From Anisus vortex (taxonomy: Eukaryota; Mollusca; Gastropoda; Planorbidae): 64,000 nucleotides of DNA. This document shows positions 1-12,283 of this stretch, piece after piece; the stretch's first letter is position 1, and every line of letters starts with the position of its first letter. The translations under genes were made by a program, and so were the position numbers. Below the pieces are notes generated by a model, which searched no databases, had not been told where the DNA came from, and was given only the letters and a program-made list of their open reading frames with translations. Location of the stretch: the NCBI GenBank assembly GCA_949126835.1, contig OX421500.1, forward strand, positions 21,799,167 to 21,863,166, written 5' to 3'.

Positions 1-40
1 ACTTTTAGCAAAAATGTTAACAACTTATATTTCATTAACA

Positions 41-130
41 GGTGGCACAGCGGCAGAGGTGTTTGGCTGGCATACTGAAGGTCCGGGATTCAATTCCCAG
101 TGAAGGTTTGGATTCGTTCCCGGGTCTAAG
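41..130 (+). repeat. tRNA-derived SINE fragment
   Basis: The sequence has a degenerate A box (TGGCACAGCGGCAGAGG at 43-59) and a B box (GGGATTCAATTCC at 86-98) at tRNA-like spacing, without a foldable complete tRNA. This is a SINE head. It abuts the inverted-repeat segment that starts near 151. Confidence 0.55.
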
Positions 131-150
131 GTTCCTGACCTTAGTTGGAC

Positions 151-802
151 AGACATGCCTACCGTTCCGCTTTTGGCGTATTTGTTCCGCTTTAAAAAAA
201 AAAAATTGTTCCGCCGTTCCGCTTTTTACTAGTTTTGTTACGCCAAATTGGAAAGTTTGGGTTTTTTATGTGTTGAAATATAGTTCGTGTCTAGGTTGAT
301 AAAACCAAGGCACAAAAAAGGTCACAATGCTATAATTATCATTACTTGGGTTTTCTGGGTTAATAAAAAGAGATCTTCTGGGCTTTTCTGACGTTTTTCG
401 CGGTATAACGCGTGTTTGGCAATGAATTTTCTTTTCCTTTACTGTATTGCTAAGATTGTAAATATACCTAAACGTCCTTCCTCAGAAAGTTTTAAGTATG
501 ACTTGTTCAAACTGTAAAAAAAATAATTCAGTGTTATAGGAAGAAATATTCAATGGAGTTTATTCAACAAAGAAAAACATGAATTTAATGTTCTTTGTAG
601 GCCTACTAGAACTAGATCCATTGCAAATAGTCTGTAAAACGTAGGCCTACCTACATTTTAAATAGCTAATGTTGTTGTTTTATTGTTGTTGTTTTTTTGT
701 TATAAAAGATTGTTAGATAAATAGTGTTCCGCTTTTTTGTTGAAAAATCCTCTTTTTCATCAAGATTGTTCCTCTTTTTAGTCCTTAGGGGTAGGCATGT
801 CT
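151..802. mobile_element. Possible small inverted-repeat element (MITE-like)
   Basis: AGACATGCCTACC at 151-163 recurs as a perfect 13-bp inverted copy at 790-802. Short GTTCCGCTTTT-type repeats sit just inside both ends (164-175, 190-200, 217-227 and 726-736). There is no coding capacity and no clear target duplication, so this is only a candidate. Confidence 0.3.
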
Positions 803-1787
803 GGTTGGAGTAAAGTAAATTTGGCTGAAATTATGATGGCCACACAATCCCCTAGTATGCAGTCGCCACAGAAACTGGTGAACACTGCTACAAAATTTAT
901 GTACAAAAATATGTATAAAGTGTAATATAAAATTAATCTTAAGAGTATAATAATTTAAAATAGCGTAAATATGCACATTAATATAATATAGATAAATTAA
1001 TTTAAATGTTTCATAATCTGAATGCAAACTCAAATTAATAAGCCTTTAACTTTTTATAACTATCTTTAAAGGTATATTGTAATATCTCTAAATCCCCATC
1101 CATCCCTCCCAACAATAAAAAAAACTTCTTGGTTTTGAAAAACAATAGGTTATTGAAATGACAGCCTAAACAATAAAAACATATTGAGTATATATCATAA
1201 AGCATGCTTAAAAAATTAAAGCAGATGAACAAATTCAAGTAGGCCTAATACATAAAATTGTATGGAATTTAACTCTCAATTTCTGTCTGGCTCACTCCCA
1301 TCCCCCATACATATGCTATATGAGATTCTTAAGACTAATTACTGAATTTGCTACACAGATTATTTTACCAGAAACAAATTTATATCTATTTATTTGTTTA
1401 ATTTTACGTGTATTTAAAAGAAAAAAGTTCTTAAAATTTTGGCAAAATGAGCATAACATGGACATACATCTATAGTTTAATCAATATTTTTCTCCATGGT
1501 TTTCCACTGGTTATTTCTAGTTCTTTAATTTTGATTGTAAGCCTAATATTTAATTGAAGAAATTTATTCACAGGTTTTTAAAAAGATTTAGAACATAAGA
1601 GTTTTCTAAACGTATAAATGTGGTACAAATCACCTATCTGCTTATTGTTCCATGTGTCTAGAAATAATACTAATTTCATTCAACAATAATACTTTACGTT
1701 AAATATTCTGACACAAATGAGATACTCTGTGTGTAGAACAATCACTATGGGGTCAAGAAGGAAATGCTTTTCCTTTTCTCTTTTCAG
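803..1787. other. AT-rich ACVR2 intron, no gene seen
   Basis: This is intron sequence upstream of the first visible ACVR2 exon. It has scattered AGGCCTA motifs, which are common throughout the window. No exon, RNA gene or clear repeat was recognised. Confidence 0.6.
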
Positions 1788-1963
1788 ATATGTGGCAGTT
1801 AAAATTTTCCCATTACAGGATAAGCAATCATGGATGTCAGAAATTGACATTTATAACCTCCCACACATGAAGCATGAAAATATCCTTCGATTTATTGCAT
1901 CTGAAAAAAGGGAGGAAAACCTAGTCACAGAGCTTTGGCTTATTACAGAGTTTCATGAAAAAG
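1788..1963 (+). CDS. ACVR2: ACVR2 exon: kinase N-lobe (ATP-anchoring Lys and helix C)
   Basis: The acceptor is TTTTCAG at 1781-1787 and the donor is GTAAAC at 1964. The exon starts on the third base of a codon and ends with one base of a Gly codon that is completed at 5276. It encodes [15 protein letters not shown] (with the ATP-anchoring Lys), then the helix C region around [20 protein letters not shown], and ends at LITEFHEKG. An apparent ATG at 1717 lies in the intron and is not a start. Between VTE and LWLITEF the protein is a residue or two shorter than vertebrate receptors, which is normal for this loop. Confidence 0.95.
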
Positions 1964-4900
1964 GTAAACTTAAATTTTTTTAAAATTATACTATAATATT
2001 TGTACATATTCATGGTTGCAAAATCAGCAAATTTTAAATTTAGAAGATCAACTTCCGGGAAATAGATGTTCAGCCAAATTACAAATTTTTAGTAGATGTA
2101 GTTGCACCAAATTCAGACTTTTTTTTTACTGTAATAAACAGAATTATCTGCTTTTTTCTTTCATTAAATCTTAAAAGGGCATAATAAATTTTTAAAAAAG
2201 AGTAACACGAAAAAAATACCATTTTTGAAGAATGGTGCATGCATGGTCAGGGTTTGTACGGATCATGGAATTTTGGAAAATTGATAGGACCCTTTCCAGT
2301 ATGAAAAAGTTTTGGAAAAATGCATTTTGATAACTAGATCATGGAAAAGTTTTGGAATTTTTTAATTTAGATATTTTATTGCAAAATTTTGTTGAACCTG
2401 ATTTTTCCTTTTCCAACACGCGCATCTCTAAATTATAAATACTCGGGTATGCTAATTCCTCCCTTTCTCTCCTTCCCCCACAGTTTGGTGTCTGCTAGAC
2501 TAGAGTTTTACATATTTTTATCCCTCATTCCACCCATTCCGACAAAAACCTTAAAACTCTGATTTTTGGAACATTATAAGTACAAGTTTTAATATTTTTT
2601 TAACCGCTATAAAAAACAAAAATCCATGATGCAAGAAGTGGATCGTTTAGATTATTCCATTTTCGTTTTTTTCTTTTGTACTTCCGTTAACGAAAGTGCA
2701 TCGCGGGCTGATTACTTTCACTTTCATGGTTTAGACTTGCACCTTAGGCCTACGCTGATATTTTGATAGCCAAAGCTGGTTGTTACTAAACGTTTTCGCG
2801 TTAAAACGTAGCCGCTAAAGTCCGATTACAACCTATTTTCATTAAAAAAATGTAGCGATTTCAAAAACGACCCGATATAAAATAAATAACAAAAACAATG
2901 AATTTCTAGGCCTATCGATGCATTGCCAGCCATAGTGGCGGCATGCCTTATGATATTAATGATTACCGACTATCGCATTTGTTAAAATACAATTTTGTGT
3001 GACATCGACATCTAGTAGGCCTATTATATTTTCTTGGAAAGCGTCACATTTTTAGCTCTAGGTCTAGATGTCTACATATCTGTATTATAAAAGCTTTTTA
3101 CTCTTTTACTTTTCGACTGACTATTAAAAAACAAAAGTTGAATAGTCTATTAGGTGACTAGAACTAAAGAAAAAAAATGTGGGTCAAAATAACTACCGAA
3201 AATGTTATATATTTTCTAAAAAATGCGTAGGCCTATACTATAGCCTATAGTTATACCATAGCGGCATAGCAGTACATAGTGCATAACCTGTCATGTTGCT
3301 CACTATTATCTAGTACTAGGTTAGCTATAGGCCTATGACCATATAAGGATAGGCTATACGTTATAAGGTATAGGCTAAATATGAAGAGGCCTGTTACTAG
3401 CATTTTTAGTAAGTCTATTAGTTACTAGTATCCGTCTATTTAGGCCTATTACTAGTACTAGGCCTAGGCTATAGAGCCTTAATTACAGTATTTAGCTTTA
3501 TATTTTTTTATATTCTGTAAAGTTAAATACACAGATTGCTATTAATTAAAACTTTAAACTAATTACATTAATAACAAACAATAGGCCTACTAGTTATTTT
3601 CTTTCCAATTGTAAATGCATAACTTGTGCAGTATTATAAAGTTTTCATTATTAATAGTCTGTCACAATCTGATTTACTAATAGATAATAATGGAAAATAA
3701 TTCATGTGCTCTATTGGTGATGAGCTCTCTTATTATTTTTCCTATTTTATTATTAATATTGTTTTTTTTTTTTTTACTACTCTCTTTTGTTTTCTTGTTT
3801 AACTTCTTTTTTTAAAATTGTAAACAGTTTTATATCAATACAAGCTAAATTGCCCCGCGTTGCCCAGGTGGGAAAAAAAACAGGACTGTATAAGGTGCAG
3901 ATTAAAATTGTTAAAACTACAATTAAAAGAAAGCTATAAATCTAATAATAATTAAATGATTTTTTTTTACTGAAGACGTTTAGGAAAGTAATTTAAAATA
4001 AATATTGTAGGCCCCCTAATCGGGTAACAAAATAGGCAAGTATTTTTATGTACTCTAAATTGCCCGTAGATTTACAATGTCTTTTGTTTTTAAAAGTAAT
4101 GTTAATTGAAAAAAATTGTAGAAAAAAAGGTATAGACTAACTGGAGAATGGAACCCGGGTCGCCCGCATGGCAGCTCGATACGTTAACCTCTTAGCTAGT
4201 GAAGTCACATGTCGCATGTGAAAAATTATTCTGCACTATATAGACCTAGGCCTGGATCAGTGACACAAAACTAACGTGTTTTCAAATTGACCAATGGGGA
4301 TCGGTTTACCTGCAATCACTGACTTTTTATATATATAGATTTCATTGGTATATTTCGGGATTTTTACTCAAAAGAGGGTCTTGGAAATTTTTTACATTAT
4401 CATTGAAAAGTTTTGGAAATGTCATGGAAATTTTGTAATCCAAAGTTGTGGGAACCCTGCATGGTTCTGTATTTATTTTTAGGTCAGTGTGTCCCTAACT
4501 TTGTTTTTGTGACCCAGTAATATTTATACCACTGCTTCATGAAAAACAAACATTTTAATCCTACCAACTTAACCTATTTAAGTATCTGGAACATATAACA
4601 GACTACACATAAAGTATGATTTAGTCTAATACAGGGACATCTATAATCAAGGGCTGTAGCAATAATCTGGTTGCAGTTATAGAAACTTGATAAATCTATC
4701 GCTAGTATTAGTAATCATACATTAAGATAATCTGGCCTAATATGAAGGGAACTACTGCCATTGGTTATTTCATCTCCAAGAAGTGCTAATTCTTAGTCTG
4801 CATCTGTAATTTTACTGAAAACCTGTTTTTAAACATTGCAATTCTTGTGGTGAAAGTATTAATTTGGAACATCTGTGGGGGAAAGGCTTTAAGGAAGCAC

Positions 4901-7900
4901 TGTGACAAGAACATATGCTCTATGTATATAAATATTTATATGTTTATATATGAAGGGGGTTTCCGTACTTGCACTAATGCATACTTATTCCCTCAATGTT
5001 TTTTAGGTGATAGCTTAATTGTCTTTTCTATTGTAACTGAAATGTATCCTCAAAATATAAATGTCATTTTGCATTTGGTCCTGTTCATTATCTATTTCTG
5101 CTCAACTATTTCTCTTTCTTCGTTTAACCCCAATTTTCACCCTAATACATTTTACACTTATATTCTTGCTGGTGTTTATAATTCAATTTATTCTTTTCGA
5201 TCTTGACCAAACATATTGGAAGAGTGAAATTTATATATATTTGTTAACATCTGAAGTTTATTTTTTTTTCCCAAGGATCACTTTGTGACTACCTGAAAGG
5301 CAACATCATTACTTGGGCTCAGCTGTGTCACATTGGTCAGACAATGACTAGGGGACTTGCTTATCTTCATGATGAGATCCCATCACAGAACCCCTCCATG
5401 GCGAAGCCTGCCATTGCCCACAGAGATTTTAAGAGCAAGAATGTCCTTTTGAAATCAGACCTTACAGCCTGCATTGCTGACTTTGGGCTGGCTCTAAAGT
5501 TTGAATCTGGAAAAGGATTTAATGAAACACACCCTCAGGTAATTATCTACTTTACTCTTTTAGCCAGAAAATGGAAACATCAGTTGAATAAGATAATATT
5601 GTAGTTTTGTTGACAACTTCAGTGACTGATTAGGGTCTTAGAAACAATCTTTGTTTGGTGAGAAAGACATTTATTAATATCAGATTTAATTTTATTGAAA
5701 CTGCTCTTGCCCATTAATTGTATCCATCACCTGATATCCTGTGTAGGTAAAAAAAAATGTGAATATGGTACAATAAAATAATCTTTCTACAAGAAAACAA
5801 AATTTTGATTACATTGATACATACTGAAAAAAATAAATATTTTGTATGGTTCGTTTATTTAGCAACCAATAGTTATTTGGCATACATTATGAATATAATA
5901 TGAGGGTTTCTTGTCAAGGCTCTGCCTAACACCTCAACATTTGGTTCAATTTTTCCACTGAAAATTACCCATGATTCCACAATTCCACATTAAACTAAAA
6001 TCTAGACCCAAAATGCTAACATTTTAATTAGGTATGTAATAATGGGGGGAAAACAGTGAAGGTTTTTTTGGGGTGGATTCTAGTCACTTCTTCAGTGTAA
6101 GAAAATTATTAATGAAGAACATAATATTGTAAACAACAGTTAATGATAAAGATAATTTTTAGTCTTTTTAAAAGACTCATTTAATTTCTGGAAATAACTT
6201 TGTGAAGCATTTCTATGTAGTAAGTGAAGATGAACATGTGATTCTGGTGCTTATTATTTATTGTAATAGTTTCTATAGAAATAAAATATGGATGTACAGT
6301 GGTACCCCGGGTTACAAACTTAATTTGATCCTGAACTCTGTTTGTAAACTGAAACATTGAAATAAATGCAATAAGCTCAATCCATTTCAAGATGTAAAAA
6401 AAAATTCTCTTTTATTAACATGAAAAAGAAAAATTGTTCTCTTTTTTTAACATCCGGTTGTTTACCTGACAAAAGACAAAGAATACCTGTACTTGAAGTA
6501 TTCAACAAAGAGAAAGAAAACAACCAAATTAATTAAAAGTTGCAATTTTCATTGATCCTGATTACGAGGCTATTTTCTAAAATTTGAGGTCTTTGCTTCT
6601 GCACATTAGTTACGCATTTAGCCACATCGACTGATTTGAGTAACTCTTTTTCTATAATTTCAGGTGGGCACACGTCGCTACATGGCTCCTGAGGTTTTAG
6701 AGGGAGCCATCTGTTTCAACAGGGATTCTTTTCTTCGCATTGACATGTATGCCTGCGGATTGGTTATTTGGGAGCTAATGACTCGTTGTTCATCAACTGA
6801 TAGTAAGTTTGAAAATTTTTTTGGTTAGATAAGGATTCAGCTGTTAAATTGTTTAAATAACCATGACACGTATGGTTTGGGAAATTTTAGGAAACACATT
6901 CTTTTTCCAACCTTGGGAAAACTAACCAAATTTTGGAAAAGTTTGTCAATTTCACTAAAATGTATTACGTATCAATTAAATTTTTAGAGTGGCTCGTTAA
7001 ACGTAATAAAGAGAAGAGTATTATAACAGAGACCCCCAAAAGAATATAAACTTAGACTCTTTAATTAAAATAAGAAAATAAAACGCAAAACCAAACAAAA
7101 ATACTCTAAAGTCAAGAGTTAAGTTTACCAAAATACGTTTGCGATTTAATACAGAAATAAGACAATTACCATATATAATTACAAAGTACAAAAGAAAATA
7201 CAAATTTAAACTCTAAAATATAATACACAAGAAAATTCTAATACAAATTGACAAACTATAATACCAAATAGAATCTAATACAAATTACTACTTACAAAGA
7301 TACACTACGTAGAAAGAAAGGTTCAAAGCGCACACAGAAAACAAGCATGCCGAAGACCGGTCAACCCAAGACTCGTACAGACTAGAAACACAACACACTG
7401 TGTAAAGTACAAAAAAATTACCTCGTGCTCAAGCGAGGGCAACCGGGTTATCGGTTCATACAATACAGAAAGAAAAATAATAATTAAAAAAAAACATTCT
7501 TAGGAGTGCGGTCAAGCGTGACCAACACAGTTGAAAGAAAGGGAGACAAAACAATACTGGGTGCAGGGGAGATAAAAAGAAATCAGTAAACACAGGGGAA
7601 AACAAAAAGGAAACAAAATTAGGGAACATAACGGCATTAAAAAATCCACACAAAAAATGTTCAATTTCTACCAATGATAAAAACATTCATACTCTTTACA
7701 CATACCAGTATACTACATAATGGTGTGTTAATTTTTTTTAAAGTTTGTGAATTTTTAAACGTTTTAAGAGTCAAGGCCCTAGCAATTCAAAGTTTTTTTT
7801 TAACAGGCTGGTTTAACAAAAACAGAAGGCCACCAATGCTACTTATAGAATTATGTTACAAATTGAAACTATTGTATTTTTTTCACATGATATTAAAATG

Positions 7901-9562
7901 AATACAATGGACATCCAAGGTTCATATGGGCTTGAAAATTGTGTGAAAACTCACATAAAGTTTGTTCATTTTGCTCTAATGGAAGAAGCAATGCCAAAAG
8001 TTGCTGTAACTGTTTTCTTAAGTCAGCAACATCATCATATGCTAGTTAGCCATATTGTTTTTATATGTATAATTAATCTAAAGCTCTCCAAACCAAATTG
8101 CGTTGCATCCTATAAAAAGATGTGCGAAATTTTGTAGCCTCTTTCTATAGACACAAGCTAACAAATATAATTTAAGTATATACAAGCTGATTTCCCCGGC
8201 GTTGCCTGGGAGAAAATTTAATAGACCTGTAAAAGCTCCAGATAAAAATTTAATAAACTTCAATGAACATTGAACATAAAGCTTTAGATTTAATAATTTA
8301 AAAAATATAACTATTATTTACGGAAAACATTTAGGAAATTAATTTAAAATAAATATTGTAATCGGGTTTAAAATAGGCAAGTCTTTTTAATTAACAAAAA
8401 GCTTAATTGCCAGGCAGTGCCTGTGGTAAAAAATACATAGGCCTATAGCTAGAGATAGAAATTGTATAAACTACAATGAACAGAAAGTTATAATAATTTT
8501 AAAAATATAATTATTATATATTTACTGAAACATTTAAGAAAGTAATTTTTAAAAAATATTGTAATCGGGTTAAAAAAGCATGTCTTTTTATTTAACAAAA
8601 AGTTAGGACTTTCCCTGTGGATGAGAATCAAACACCCATCTCCTGCATGCTTCTAAAATATAATTATTAGATTTTACCTACTGAAAACATTTTACCAAAG
8701 CTTGAAGTCCTAAAATTCTTTACAATCTTTAAAAAAGAAGTAATATTAATGGAAATCTTTTGAAAAGGTTGAAAAATAAAAACAAAGCTATTAGTGCGGA
8801 ATCGAACCCTGGTCGCCCGCATGGCAGTCGGATATGCTAACCACTCAGCTAGGGAGGACACCTGCCAGAAGGGAGATCACAAAAGTAAAATATAAGACAA
8901 TAAGGTCATGTGTCTTTAAATTAACCAATGGGCATCGGAATCCACACACACAGTCTACTTTATATATATAAAATAGAAGATATTTAAGCTCAAGGAAATT
9001 TTATATTCATTCTCTTATAGATCCTGTAGAAGAGTATCACCTCCCATTTGAGGCAGAAGTTGGTCTTCAGCCAACATTAGAGGAAATGCAGACCTTGGTG
9101 GTTACACAGAAAGTCAGACCAGCCATTAATCCTAAGTGGAAGACACATCTTGTAAGTCCTTACTTCTACCTCAAAAAATAGTTTTGTCTCTGTAAAATTT
9201 CACTTGTTTTTAGAAAAATATTAATTTTCCTACACTTGTGAAATCATGTCTTCAGTGAAATAAACCCCTATCAACTATTATATTTGCAGTGCTTGTCAAA
9301 GCTAATTTCAACAGTGGAAGAGTGCTGGGATCAGGACGCTGAAGCACGCCTCTCCGCAGGCTGCGTTCTGGAGCGCATCAGCCAACTGTCACGCAACGTC
9401 AACTCTGGCAGTGGGTGCCAGCTCATTGACCAGCTGCTCCCAGCTTCCCCCATGTATGCTCACCAGCCGCAGCACATGTACACGTCTCCCTACGTGCCTA
9501 ACACTGCCATCATAGACGTGGGCAATGGCAGAGACACAGATTCTAACTTGAATTCTTGTTAG
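1788..9562 (+). CDS. ACVR2: Activin receptor type-2 (TGF-beta superfamily type II receptor Ser/Thr kinase), 3' part of gene
   Basis: Five exons (1788-1963, 5276-5538, 6664-6802, 9021-9151, 9290-9562) join in frame to give 326 complete codons of a type II activin/BMP receptor kinase. Seen directly: the VAVK lysine, an HRDFKSKN catalytic loop, [23 protein letters not shown], and [16 protein letters not shown] near the end. These are hallmarks of the ACVR2A/ACVR2B/Punt family, which binds activin- or BMP-type ligands at the plasma membrane and phosphorylates type I receptors to start Smad signalling. The HRD+1 residue is Phe where vertebrate ACVR2 has Ile, a conservative change. All catalytic residues in view are intact, so the gene looks functional. 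The signal peptide, ligand-binding ectodomain, TM segment and glycine loop lie upstream of the window. All splice sites are GT/AG and phases agree (2, 1, 0, 1, 0). The identity is secure; A versus B is not meaningful in an invertebrate. Confidence 0.96.
2248..4459. mobile_element. hAT-like DNA transposon copy (non-coding), in ACVR2 intron
   Basis: The left end reads CAGGGTTTGTACGG and the inverted right end CAGGGTTCCCAC, with TTTTGGAAAA-type sub-terminal repeats at both sides (2270-2360 and 4380-4435). CATGGT flanks the element directly at 2242-2247 and 4460-4465, resembling a remnant target-site duplication. CAGGG termini are typical of hAT elements. No transposase ORF remains. A second, tRNA-like repeat is nested inside (3841-4337). 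Confidence 0.5.
3841..4337 (-). repeat. Composite tRNA-like / GC-hairpin repeat, copy 1
   Basis: Read on the minus strand, the copy begins next to TATATATA, passes the block CCCCATTGGTCAATTTG, contains a tRNA-like core (A box-like about 4185-4200, B box GGGTTCCATTCT about 4145-4158), and ends in a GC-rich hairpin followed by AGCTTG at 3841. Four other copies in this window share this order of blocks. The copy is nested in the hAT-like element at 2248-4459. Confidence 0.6.
5276..5538 (+). CDS. ACVR2: ACVR2 exon: hinge, catalytic loop and DFG
   Basis: A long T-rich tract ending CCAAG at 5275 is the acceptor; the donor is GTAATT at 5539. The exon opens with [14 protein letters not shown], runs through [14 protein letters not shown], the catalytic [11 protein letters not shown], and [13 protein letters not shown], and ends in phase 0 after HPQ. 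The codon split across 1963/5276 restores Gly of the conserved HEKGSL motif, which confirms the junction. An internal ATG at 5344 is not a translation start. Confidence 0.95.
6664..6802 (+). CDS. ACVR2: ACVR2 exon: activation segment and helix F
   Basis: This exon is too short to show as an ATG-started ORF and was found by homology. The acceptor is AATTTCAG ending at 6663 and the donor is GTAAGT at 6803. It encodes [16 protein letters not shown], then [20 protein letters not shown], and ends with one base of an Asn codon completed at 9021. GTRRYMAPE is the P+1 loop typical of TGF-beta family receptors. Confidence 0.95.
6803..8182. other. ACVR2 intron, AT-rich, no gene seen
   Basis: The stretch 6890-6960 carries TTTGGGAAA/TTTTGGAAAA motifs like those of the hAT-like element at 2248-4459 and a faint match near 15360-15430, so it is probably an old repeat. 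7020-7650 is strongly A-rich on this strand, with no identifiable domain in any frame. Confidence 0.5.
8183..8970 (-). repeat. Composite tRNA-like / GC-hairpin repeat, copy 2 (internally duplicated)
   Basis: The minus-strand 3' end has the hairpin block (CCCGGCGTT... near 8195-8212) ending AGCTTG at 8183. A second hairpin-like block lies at about 8400-8430, so the ~215-bp 3' module is present twice in tandem. The tRNA-like core is at about 8795-8860 (B box complement GGAATCGAACCC). The other end abuts TATATATATA at 8961-8970. It lies in the ACVR2 intron before the exon at 9021. Confidence 0.6.
9021..9151 (+). CDS. ACVR2: ACVR2 exon: kinase C-lobe (helix F-H linker)
   Basis: The acceptor is TCTTATAG ending at 9020 and the donor is GTAAGT at 9152. 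It encodes [31 protein letters not shown] and [11 protein letters not shown], aligning with the vertebrate segment VDEYMLPFEEEIG...PSLEDMQEVVVHKK. This exon also has no ATG-started ORF. The end phase is 0. Confidence 0.94.
9290..9562 (+). CDS. ACVR2: ACVR2 terminal coding exon
   Basis: The acceptor is TATTTGCAG ending at 9289; the stop TAG-type codon is at 9560-9562. The first third encodes [16 protein letters not shown] and [14 protein letters not shown], completing kinase subdomain XI including the conserved Arg. The remaining ~58 residues are a Pro/Met/Tyr-rich tail unlike the vertebrate C-terminus and probably lineage-specific. Local GC is clearly higher than in the surrounding introns, as expected for coding sequence. 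Confidence 0.95.
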   Translation, partial: CLSKLISTVEECWDQDAEARLSAGCVLERISQLSRNVNSGSGCQLIDQLLPASPMYAHQPQHMYTSPYVPNTAIIDVGNGRDTDSNLNSC

Positions 9563-10499
9563 GACACGGTCTCACTTCATTGTACGAACTGGACACAACA
9601 CTCTGCAGGCTTTGTGTAAGCTGGGGGATTCAATGTGCCATTTTCTCAGGATGTTGGCAAGGTGACCCGTGAAGAACAATGTTTCACTTGCTATTTGATG
9701 TTTTTTTTTCTTACTATGGATGACATTTATCACAGAAAGTTTTGCAACAGCCATATCACGTGTCATAGCAGGTGACGATGCTGCTCACTACATATGACAA
9801 ATGCCAGCACGCTGCATATCGCTTTCATTTTGAGGGCCAGTCATGACACACTTCTTTGGTATTTAGCAGTTTAAAATAAAACCACGGCACTTGTTATAAA
9901 CTCTCTTGTGCTGTCACTTGTTTTGGTTCTGGCAACATGGCATATAGAACTGTACACTGCTTCCATGGAATGTTTTATGAAATCACATATGAGAACAGAT
10001 GATCATATCACTACTGGATGTTTGTAAAGTACCTCAGTATACTAGTGGTTGGCTCTAGTGAACTACCTGTTTGTTAATCTAAGCTTATTTAAGGTTTTTC
10101 TCAGCAATTTTCTTTGCGTGCTTCCTGGAGCATTGACCTGAAATGGCATTGGACTATTCATTTTTTATTGACATTTATGATTATGAAAAAAAGAGAGTGG
10201 CATAATGTAATTTACCTTGCATCAGTTGTATACATTTTATAGGTTTAACCGTCAAATCTGAATACCACAACATGAACATTAATAAATGAAATATGAAAAT
10301 ATACTTGCTAAAAAATAATTAAATAATGTTAGTGAATGAGCATTAAAGAAATAAGAAATTTGTTTCTGTATAATTTGAGCAAGAATCTATGAGTCATTTT
10401 TCATCTGTTTTGGAAACATGTGCACAATGTTAGATTAGTGTCTCAGGGTCGTCCTACTATAAATAGGCTTCTAGTAGTTTAGCTAATTATTATTTATTG

Positions 10500-10755
10500 A
10501 GGCGCTTGAGTTCTTAGGAGCTTAAGCAAGAAGCCTGGACTCATCTCACTTTATTTAGGAGATAGAAATCATCTCACCTTTAAAAAGGATCTTGAGAGAT
10601 TTTCACTTATTTTAGTTGCTTGAGATCTTTATTTAGGAGAGCTTGAGCACTATTCACTTTCATTTGGAGTTTGAGCTTGTCTCACATAATTTAGTCATTT
10701 GAGCACTTCCATCTTTACTTAGTAGCTTGAACTCATCTCACTACATACAAATGAG
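10500..10755 (+). repeat. Degenerate tandem repeats in the ACVR2 3' region
   Basis: About five to six loose copies of a module combining GCTTGAGC, CATCTCACTT and TTTAGGAG, spaced roughly 40-50 bases apart, lie in the probable 3' UTR. The copies are old and diverged. No protein frame runs through them. Confidence 0.5.
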
Positions 10756-11944
10756 TTCGAACTGGTTCAGTAATACACTATCAGGATTATTTTTTATATT
10801 TTTGTTCATGTTAAGTACCGTATATAATTCTACAAGTTTTTATGTTTTGCTGTCATGTATGTTCTATGACTGTACACATTTCATGAGAGATTAAAACCTA
10901 ATAATGATAAGTGTATGAGTATGATGATACTTTGAGCTGTACTATGCTCCAATTGAGCATCATGTGTCAACTCTCTATTATGCCTTATTACAAATCATTT
11001 CGACAGGCTGCTTTTTAAAATCTTTGTTGCTGTTGTAATTAATAAACACTAGTGCTATGTACAAACAGAGCACATGAAGAATGGGTGGGCCTGTGGTTTT
11101 ACTGTGCACTTGTAATTCTTGTGTTTATAGAATTATCTGGGCATTGACCTTTATGTTTCATAGAAAAAAAAATGTTTTCTAGATTTTAGTCAATTTTTTG
11201 GGTTTTTGTAAAAATAGATTTATCAACATTACTACTCAGATTTTATTTTTTTATTTCTTATACTCTTAGCAAGGAACTGAACATGAGTTTATAATTTAAA
11301 CTAAAAACTGAGCCAGGCCCTTGAACAAAGAACTCAGTTAACTTATAAATGCATATATCTATCTGGGATCCATTTGATTTATATATTGGGGCCTAATTAG
11401 AAATCACCTGAGATAGTTACAAATAAATAATAATTGAAATTGTAAATTTCAATCATTATTAAACTTTTTAATATATAGCCCAGACTTGATCATTTTGGCA
11501 AAGTTTTAACTACTGCATTTTTTTAAAAGTAAGAGCATAGCAAGACATTGTGGGTAAAGGGGGAGTGTGGACTATTATCAAAAGAATAAGCTTTGGCCCT
11601 GTATGTTAGCGAAACTTTGGCGTTACACTACTCTATATCCAAATTCATCAAATAGTATATCCAAATATTTGGATTCAGTACTTGGTAGAAATTGTAGGTT
11701 CCGCCCTAGAATAAATACTTTTATATATTCACTAAGTTCAAATTCACTTAAAATAACTACATTTTCAAAATAAGAAAACAGAAAAAAATTCTATTGCATT
11801 GCTAGCCTTTTTATGTATAAATATATTAATATATAGACAACTGACCAATGAGGAGATTTTGTTGCATCACTCCTTCACATGCAAAATTTTTGGTCATCTA
11901 CAGTCTGGTCACATCCCAGTAGGAATGTTCAGCCACATTTACAG

Positions 11945-12283
11945 CAGTGCTGTGGAGTCGGTAGATAAATGTTCCGACTGGTCGTTTTTTTTACTTGCGA
12001 CTTGCCAGACACCTCTGTATTAATATGCAAATGTATTTTGTGCATTTCTTGAAGGAAAGAAAGGCAGCATATACATGTCATTATCACAGGACTACTGGCT
12101 GGGAAGCCAACAGTCTACTGTATTGAACTTGAACAATTTAAGTCATTAATTAAAACTTTTTGTGAATTGGGACATTTGAACTTGCTTTTTTTTAAAATTC
12201 CAATCTAAATTTAGTCGGGAGTCTGTGCATTTTTTGCAATCCGACTCCAGGTACCCAAAATTTCCTCTGACTCCACAGCACTG
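11945..12283. mobile_element. hAT-superfamily MITE with 8-bp target-site duplication
   Basis: The element starts CAGTGCTGTGGAGTC and ends with the inverted GACTCCACAGCACTG. It is flanked by a perfect direct repeat ATTTACAG at 11937-11944 and 12284-12291. An 8-bp duplication with CAG...CTG ends is diagnostic of hAT elements. At 339 bp without an ORF it is non-autonomous. It sits in the probable ACVR2 3' UTR, so it may be transcribed with that gene. Confidence 0.85.

Noticed and set aside
1717..1983. Short ACVR2-like protein starting at ATG 1717
   Set aside because: The ATG lies upstream of a clear splice acceptor and the frame runs past a clear donor; only 1788-1963 is exon.
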